From contig JAQYVG010000121.1 of assembly GCA_030145595.1 (NCBI GenBank), positions 1 through 9,808 on the forward strand: a stretch of DNA of 9,808 nucleotides, read 5' to 3'. The notes below the pieces were generated by a model. It saw only the letters and a program-made list of their open reading frames with translations, was not told where the DNA came from and did no database searches. The stretch comes from Desulfobacterales bacterium. GTDB lineage: Bacteria; Desulfobacterota; Desulfobacteria; Desulfobacterales; UBA11574. The position numbers and the translations under genes are program-made. This document shows positions 6,921-9,808 of this stretch, in pieces. How positions within the stretch are numbered: position 1 is the stretch's first letter; the number at the start of each line of letters is the position of its first letter.

Positions 6921-7077
6921 ACATGATACAGCCAATTTCTGCAACCAGCATGTAAACTACTGGTGGAGCGACGCATGTATCCACGCTGCACTTATTTGTA
7001 TGGCTAAAAAAGATATTGGGGTGATGGTTTCTGGTATGAAATCTGTGATACCTCCAACGATTGCAAATATATCTCGA
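6901..7077 (+). pseudogene. Possible decayed small ORF, frame broken at an A6 run
   Basis: From ATG 6901, overlapping the preceding gene by 20 bases, one frame reads with Cys/Trp-rich content: ANFCNQHVNYWWSDACIHAA, then LICMAKK. After the A6 run at 7006-7011, protein-like sequence continues in the -1 frame as RYWGDGFWYEICDTSNDC. One extra A in the run would join the two halves. The REP-like tandem repeat starts at once after this, and any continuation would run through it. The upstream frame stays open to 7236, but its later part translates repeats and the antisense of tsaD. This may be a remnant, a sequencing error in a homopolymer, or chance; there is no clear ribosome-binding site. Confidence 0.3.
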
Positions 7078-7176
7078 TTGCCCGGCGTAGCCTTGGCGAA
7101 GACGGGACCCCTGATGCCTACCCTCTGCTTGCCCGGCGTAGCCTTGGCGAAGACGGGACCTCTGTTGCCCTACCCC
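7075..7176. repeat. Tandem duplication carrying two identical REP-like elements
   Basis: Two units of about 51 bp lie head to tail (7075-7125 and 7126-7176). Each holds the same 32-bp sequence (7078-7109 and 7129-7160) with the core GGCGTAGCCTTGGCGAAGAC. In each, CCCG before the core can pair with CGGG after it, with a short CTT/AAG inner stem. The linkers after each copy are also similar (CTGATGCCTACCC and CTGTTGCCCTACCC), so this is a true duplication. It occupies the region just past the tsaD stop (7170-7172) and could fold in the tsaD transcript. Confidence 0.8.
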
Positions 7177-8171
7177 ATTCTTGCCCGTGAGAAAACATCA
7201 TCCGCAAGGCCCGACACCTTTCCGGCGACCAAATAGTGATAGCCCATAGCAGCAATCATGGCAGCGTTATCTTGGCAAAGCTCGACTGAAGGTATATGAA
7301 CCGTCAGGTCCTCAAGACCGGCATCATGCCTGACCTTTTCCCTAAGACGACTGTTGGCGGCCACACCTCCCACCAGGGCAATATGATCGCATCTTTTGGT
7401 CTTGGCGGCATGGATTACCTTATAGGAGAGGACATCAACCACTGCTTCCTGGAATCCGGCTGCAATATCAGGAATCTGCCGGGTACAGTCATCCTTATGG
7501 ATCTGAATATAGCGTTTTACCGCTGTTTTCAGACCACTGAAACTAAAATCAAAAACCAATTTATCCAAAAATGGCCTCGGGAAAATGATTTTATCCGGAT
7601 CTCCTTCTTTGGCCATGCGATCAATCACAGCCCCACCCGGATATCCTAATTCGAGCATCTTGGCGACCTTATCAAATGCTTCTCCGGCAGCATCATCCCG
7701 GGTCTGCCCCAACAATTCCATCGCCGTGTGGGAAGTGACATGATAAATGCTGGTATGACCGCCGGATACCAGGAGTGCTACGAATGGAAACGGCGGCGGG
7801 TCAGGTTCCAGAAAAACGGAATTGACGTGACCTTCTAGATGATTGATACCCACCCATGGCAGGTCCCGCATATAAGCAAATGCTTTGGCAAAACAGAAAC
7901 CGACCAGCAGTGCTCCCACCAACCCCGGGCCGCGGGTCACGGCTACGGCGTCCAGCTGTTCAGCGTCAACGCCGGATGCCCTGACGGCCTCGTCAACCAC
8001 CGGCACAATCGCTTCAATATGTTTGCGGGAAGCCAGTTCAGGCACTACGCCGCCATAGGGATGATGTACTTCATGCTGGGATGATACTATCGAAGATAAT
8101 ACGGTTTTGCCGTCAGCGACCACTGCGGCGGCGGTTTCATCACAGGAGGTTTCAATACCGAGAATGATCAT
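7170..8171 (-). CDS. tsaD: tRNA N6-adenosine threonylcarbamoyltransferase TsaD
   Basis: TsaD (Kae1/Gcp family) transfers the threonylcarbamoyl group from threonylcarbamoyl-AMP to A37 of ANN-decoding tRNAs, making t6A, together with TsaB and TsaE in bacteria. The 333 residues cover the whole family (E. coli 337). Landmarks are GIETSCDETAAAVV (5-18), PELASRKHIEAI (45-55), RGPGLVGALLVG (80-91), the metal-binding HLEGH (H111 and H115), LVSGGHT (134-140), DDAAGEAFDKVAKMLELGYPGG (split here as DDAAGEAFDKVAKM 159-172 and LELGYPGG 173-180), GGVAAN (268-273), and QDNAAMIA with the third metal ligand D301. AAGGGA lies six bases before ATG 8171. It follows purM on the same strand by 192 bp, separated by a hairpin and a palindromic repeat, so it may have its own promoter; none is obvious. 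Confidence 0.97.
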   Translation of the reverse strand: MIILGIETSCDETAAAVVADGKTVLSSIVSSQHEVHHPYGGVVPELASRKHIEAIVPVVDEAVRASGVDAEQLDAVAVTRGPGLVGALLVGFCFAKAFAYMRDLPWVGINHLEGHVNSVFLEPDPPPFPFVALLVSGGHTSIYHVTSHTAMELLGQTRDDAAGEAFDKVAKMLELGYPGGAVIDRMAKEGDPDKIIFPRPFLDKLVFDFSFSGLKTAVKRYIQIHKDDCTRQIPDIAAGFQEAVVDVLSYKVIHAAKTKRCDHIALVGGVAANSRLREKVRHDAGLEDLTVHIPSVELCQDNAAMIAAMGYHYLVAGKVSGLADDVFSRARMG

Positions 8172-8236
8172 ATCATTCCCTTAGTTGTAAAATTTGTTTA
8201 TTTTGCGGTAAAAATCAATTGTTGAGTAGCACATTA

Positions 8237-8320
8237 TTTCACGCAAAGGCGCAAAGCCCGCAAAGGACAACAAAGATAATTTTTTAAGAATCTTAGCGTC
8301 TTTGCGCCTTTGCGAGAGAA
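8237..8320. repeat. Palindromic CGCAAAGGCG repeat
   Basis: CGCAAAGGCGCAAAG (8242-8256) and CTTTGCGCCTTTGCG (8300-8314) are exact inverted copies of 15 bp, separated by 43 nt. The arms extend imperfectly outward and inward with more CGCAAAG words (8261-8265). The unit would form a long cruciform or RNA hairpin between purM and tsaD. Similar CGCAAAG palindromes are widespread between genes in environmental bacterial genomes (general knowledge, not checked here). Confidence 0.8.
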
Positions 8321-8331
8321 TCTTATTTAAG

Positions 8332-8364
8332 GCCGGTTTATCCGGGTTAGAAATGGAAACCGGC
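8332..8364 (-). terminator. Hairpin at the purM stop, possible terminator
   Basis: On the - strand GCCGGTTT begins on the last base of the purM stop codon region and pairs perfectly over 8 bp with AAACCGGC, around a 17-nt loop. What follows is TTAAATAAG rather than a pure T-run, so this is a weak intrinsic terminator or a stabilising 3' hairpin. Confidence 0.45.
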
Positions 8365-9410
8365 TATATCCATTTGATCCTGTTCCCACCAGCCTCCTTG
8401 CGTTCCATGATTTCACCGATAGCAAAGGCTTTTTCGCCCATAGCGGTTAGACGTTCCAAAATTTCCTCGGTTGCATCTTCCGGAACAACTGCAATCAGAC
8501 CGATGCCGTTGTTAAAGGTACGCATCATCTCCTCATCGGAGATGTTGCCGGCCTCCTGAAGATAAGGAAATATCGGCGGAACTTCCCAGCTTTGCTTGCG
8601 CAGCATAATATTGCATCCATCGGGTATAATACGCAGAATGTTATCCACAATGCCGCCGCCCGTAATATGAGCAAGTCCCAAAACAGGCAAATCCATCATC
8701 ATACTGCGAACAGTCTGTGCATATATCTTTGTGGGCGTTAACAGTTCTTCGCCGATTGTTTTGCCCAGTTCCGGTATAAATGCATCGATCTTTAGCTTAA
8801 GGATTTCAAAACATACTTTGCGTACCAGAGAATACCCGTTGCTGTGAAGCCCGCTTGATGAAATTCCTATCAGTCTATTGCCGACACGAATCTCCGAACC
8901 GTCGATAATTTTACTATTATCAACTATGCCGACAACAAAGCCGGCCAGGTCGTATTCATTTTTTTTGTAAAAATCCGGCATTTCAGCTGTCTCGCCACCG
9001 ATCAACGCACATTTGGCCTGCCGGCATCCTGCTCCGATTCCTGTTATGACATCAGTAGCGATTTTGGTGTCCAGCTTTCCCATTGAAAGATAATCAAGGA
9101 AGAAAAGTGGTTCGGCACCCTGAACAACAATGTCATTGACGCACATGGCAACGAGATCAAGGCCCACGGTATCGTGCTTATCCATCATGAACGCGATTTT
9201 AAGCTTGGTGCCGACACCATCGGTTGAACTGACGAGCACCGGATTGTTAAAATATTCGACGTTAAGTGAAAACAGACCTCCAAAACCGCCGATCTCTCCC
9301 ATAACACCGGATCTGCGGGTTTGTTGGGCAATCTTTTTAACGATATTTACCAGCCGGTTGGCTTTATCAATATCCACACCGGCATCAGCATAAGTAAGAG
9401 AATTGGTCAT
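8364..9410 (-). CDS. purM: Phosphoribosylformylglycinamidine cyclo-ligase PurM (AIR synthetase)
   Basis: PurM closes the imidazole ring in de novo purine synthesis, turning formylglycinamidine ribonucleotide into aminoimidazole ribonucleotide using ATP. From ATG 9410 the protein has 348 residues (E. coli 345). Landmarks are the N-terminal GGFGGLF (41-47), STDGVGTKLKIAF (62-74), CVNDIVVQGAEPLFFLDY (90-107), LIGGETAEMPDFY (137-148), GISSSGLHSNGYSLVRK (182-198), HITGGGIVDN (248-257) and FNNGIGLI (299-306), the full AIRS N- and C-domain set. The frame is open to a TTG at 9425, but GGAG (+ strand 9417-9420) falls inside those extra codons. It is 3 nt from ATG 9413 and 6 nt from ATG 9410, which favours 9410. 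A good sigma-70 promoter lies about 100 nt upstream. No other pur gene is adjacent. Confidence 0.97.
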   Translation of the reverse strand: MTNSLTYADAGVDIDKANRLVNIVKKIAQQTRRSGVMGEIGGFGGLFSLNVEYFNNPVLVSSTDGVGTKLKIAFMMDKHDTVGLDLVAMCVNDIVVQGAEPLFFLDYLSMGKLDTKIATDVITGIGAGCRQAKCALIGGETAEMPDFYKKNEYDLAGFVVGIVDNSKIIDGSEIRVGNRLIGISSSGLHSNGYSLVRKVCFEILKLKIDAFIPELGKTIGEELLTPTKIYAQTVRSMMMDLPVLGLAHITGGGIVDNILRIIPDGCNIMLRKQSWEVPPIFPYLQEAGNISDEEMMRTFNNGIGLIAVVPEDATEEILERLTAMGEKAFAIGEIMERKEAGGNRIKWI

Positions 9411-9491
9411 CATAGTCTCCTGCAAAACCCACGAATCTAAGCTTTTTCAGAAAAAACTAATCTGAATTGGCCTAAAAGTCAAAATAAATTT

Positions 9492-9522
9492 TTGACATAA
9501 AATCTCTAGTATTGTAGATAAT
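9492..9522 (+). promoter_or_regulatory. Possible opposing promoter facing the purM promoter
   Basis: A perfect TTGACA (9492-9497) on the + strand is followed by GATAAT (9517-9522, five of six) at 19 bp, or TAGATA at 17 bp. The -10 overlaps that of the purM promoter on the other strand. No gene follows to the right within the window. The two TTGACA words also form the inverted repeat TTTGACA / TGTCAAA. Confidence 0.3.
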
Positions 9523-9547
9523 AGTAAAGAGTTGCTGTTTTTGTCAA
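9518..9547 (-). promoter_or_regulatory. Predicted sigma-70 promoter for purM
   Basis: On the - strand a perfect -35 TTGACA (9547-9542) and TATTAT (9523-9518, five of six matches to TATAAT) are 18 bp apart. Transcription would start near 9511, giving a leader of about 100 nt before ATG 9410. The position and direction fit purM. The leader shows only a weak TTCAG / CTGAA hairpin, and I see no recognised riboswitch. Confidence 0.65.
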
Positions 9548-9608
9548 ACTTACAAAAATTTAACATTTAAAGCGTTTCGTAAAAAATTATGTTTTATTTC
9601 TAACTAGT

Positions 9609-9808
9609 GTCTATCCAGAAATGAGGTTTTTTGTTCAATATCAAGGCATGCGAAAAAAATAGCCACCCCGAAAACGGCTCGGGATCTTCGTCAGGCATAT
9701 GTGTATTATTCCGAGGATTATTTTTTGAGCGTAACGCAGAGATTGGGCCTCCGGCTCGTAGAGGCGAGCCTACGCCTCGGAGAGCAAAAAGACCATTTAT
9801 GGATGGAC
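9609..9808. mobile_element. MITE-like inverted-repeat element, about 200 bp, possibly cut by the window end
   Basis: The ends are imperfect inverted copies. GTCTATCCAGAAATG starts at 9609; read from the window end inward on the - strand it is GTCCATCCATAAATG, and both go on to TTTTTG. The likeness continues inward: CAATATCAAGGCATGCG then AAAAAAATAGCC (9636-9664) corresponds to - strand CAATCTCTGCGTTACGCTC then AAAAAATAATCC (right arm, 9714-9746). The centre, about 9676-9702, is unpaired. There is no ORF, so any movement would need a transposase from elsewhere. Target-site duplications cannot be judged because the right flank is missing. Confidence 0.6.
9748..9784 (-). repeat. REP-like hairpin inserted in the right arm of the MITE-like element
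   Basis: Aligning the two arms of the surrounding element leaves about 37 bp in the right arm with no partner. On the - strand this piece has GGCGTAG followed by the perfect hairpin GGCTCG-CCTCTA-CGAGCC and then GGAG, with CTCCG as the outer partner. GGCGTAG is shared with the elements at 2423-2456, 3531-3560 and 7078-7160, though the stem sequence differs. Confidence 0.55.

Noticed and set aside
7003..7012. Programmed -1 frameshift at A-AAA-AAG
   Set aside because: The heptamer is present, but its zero frame is neither of the two protein-like frames, so a simple indel explains the split better.
7075..7176. Two-unit CRISPR-like array
   Set aside because: The 32-bp repeats are identical, but the linkers are only 19 bp, similar to each other, and there are just two units with no cas genes. 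The same core occurs alone elsewhere.
6901..7236. Intact 111-residue gene
   Set aside because: Its second half translates the tandem repeat (LPGVALAKTGP twice) and the antisense of the tsaD 3' end, so only the first part could be real.
9411..9517. Purine riboswitch in the purM leader
   Set aside because: I could not find the paired P2/P3 loops or conserved core; only a weak 5-bp hairpin is visible.

Overview
This is a stretch of bacterial chromosome carrying mostly single-copy housekeeping and cell-envelope genes. The protein families, a base composition near half G+C, and gene borders full of short degenerate repeats suggest a Gram-negative bacterium of the Desulfobacterota (former Deltaproteobacteria, perhaps Desulfobacterales). 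This assignment is inference; no rRNA gene or other marker in the window settles it.

Layout. Positions 1-422 have no gene and hold degenerate tandem and palindromic repeats. On the + strand follow mltG (423-1442, endolytic murein transglycosylase), a PrmA-like methyltransferase with an unusual N-terminus (1439-2290, overlapping mltG by ATGA) and nagZ (2480-3496, cytoplasmic N-acetylglucosaminidase). Next come a predicted outer-membrane beta-barrel protein (3691-4518) and a compact cassette of three exported proteins of unknown function: a lipoprotein (4780-5274), a Gmad2-domain protein (5290-6447) and a Cys-containing small protein (6522-6920). A probably decayed ORF (about 6901-7077) lies between the cassette and the next gene. 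On the - strand are purM (8364-9410, purine biosynthesis) and, downstream of it, tsaD (7170-8171, tRNA t6A synthesis). The right end (9609-9808) holds a roughly 200-bp inverted-repeat element that looks like a MITE and may extend past the window.

How the genes work together. MltG cuts nascent glycan strands and NagZ trims recycled anhydro-muropeptides, so the left part has a peptidoglycan theme with a methyltransferase between them. The 4780-6920 cassette looks co-transcribed (a 15-nt gap, then a possible ATGA junction) and all products are predicted to be exported, so a shared envelope role is plausible but unproven. purM and tsaD are unrelated housekeeping functions, separated by a hairpin and a palindromic repeat.

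The most notable content is between the genes. A short element with the core GGCGTAGC (GTAG followed by a hairpin-forming stretch, as in REP sequences) occurs at least five times. In three cases it appears to be inserted inside another repeat: an ATCCTG array, a 7-bp GTTRCGR array, and one arm of the terminal MITE-like element. I found no CRISPR array, phage, toxin-antitoxin or defence system, rRNA or tRNA gene.
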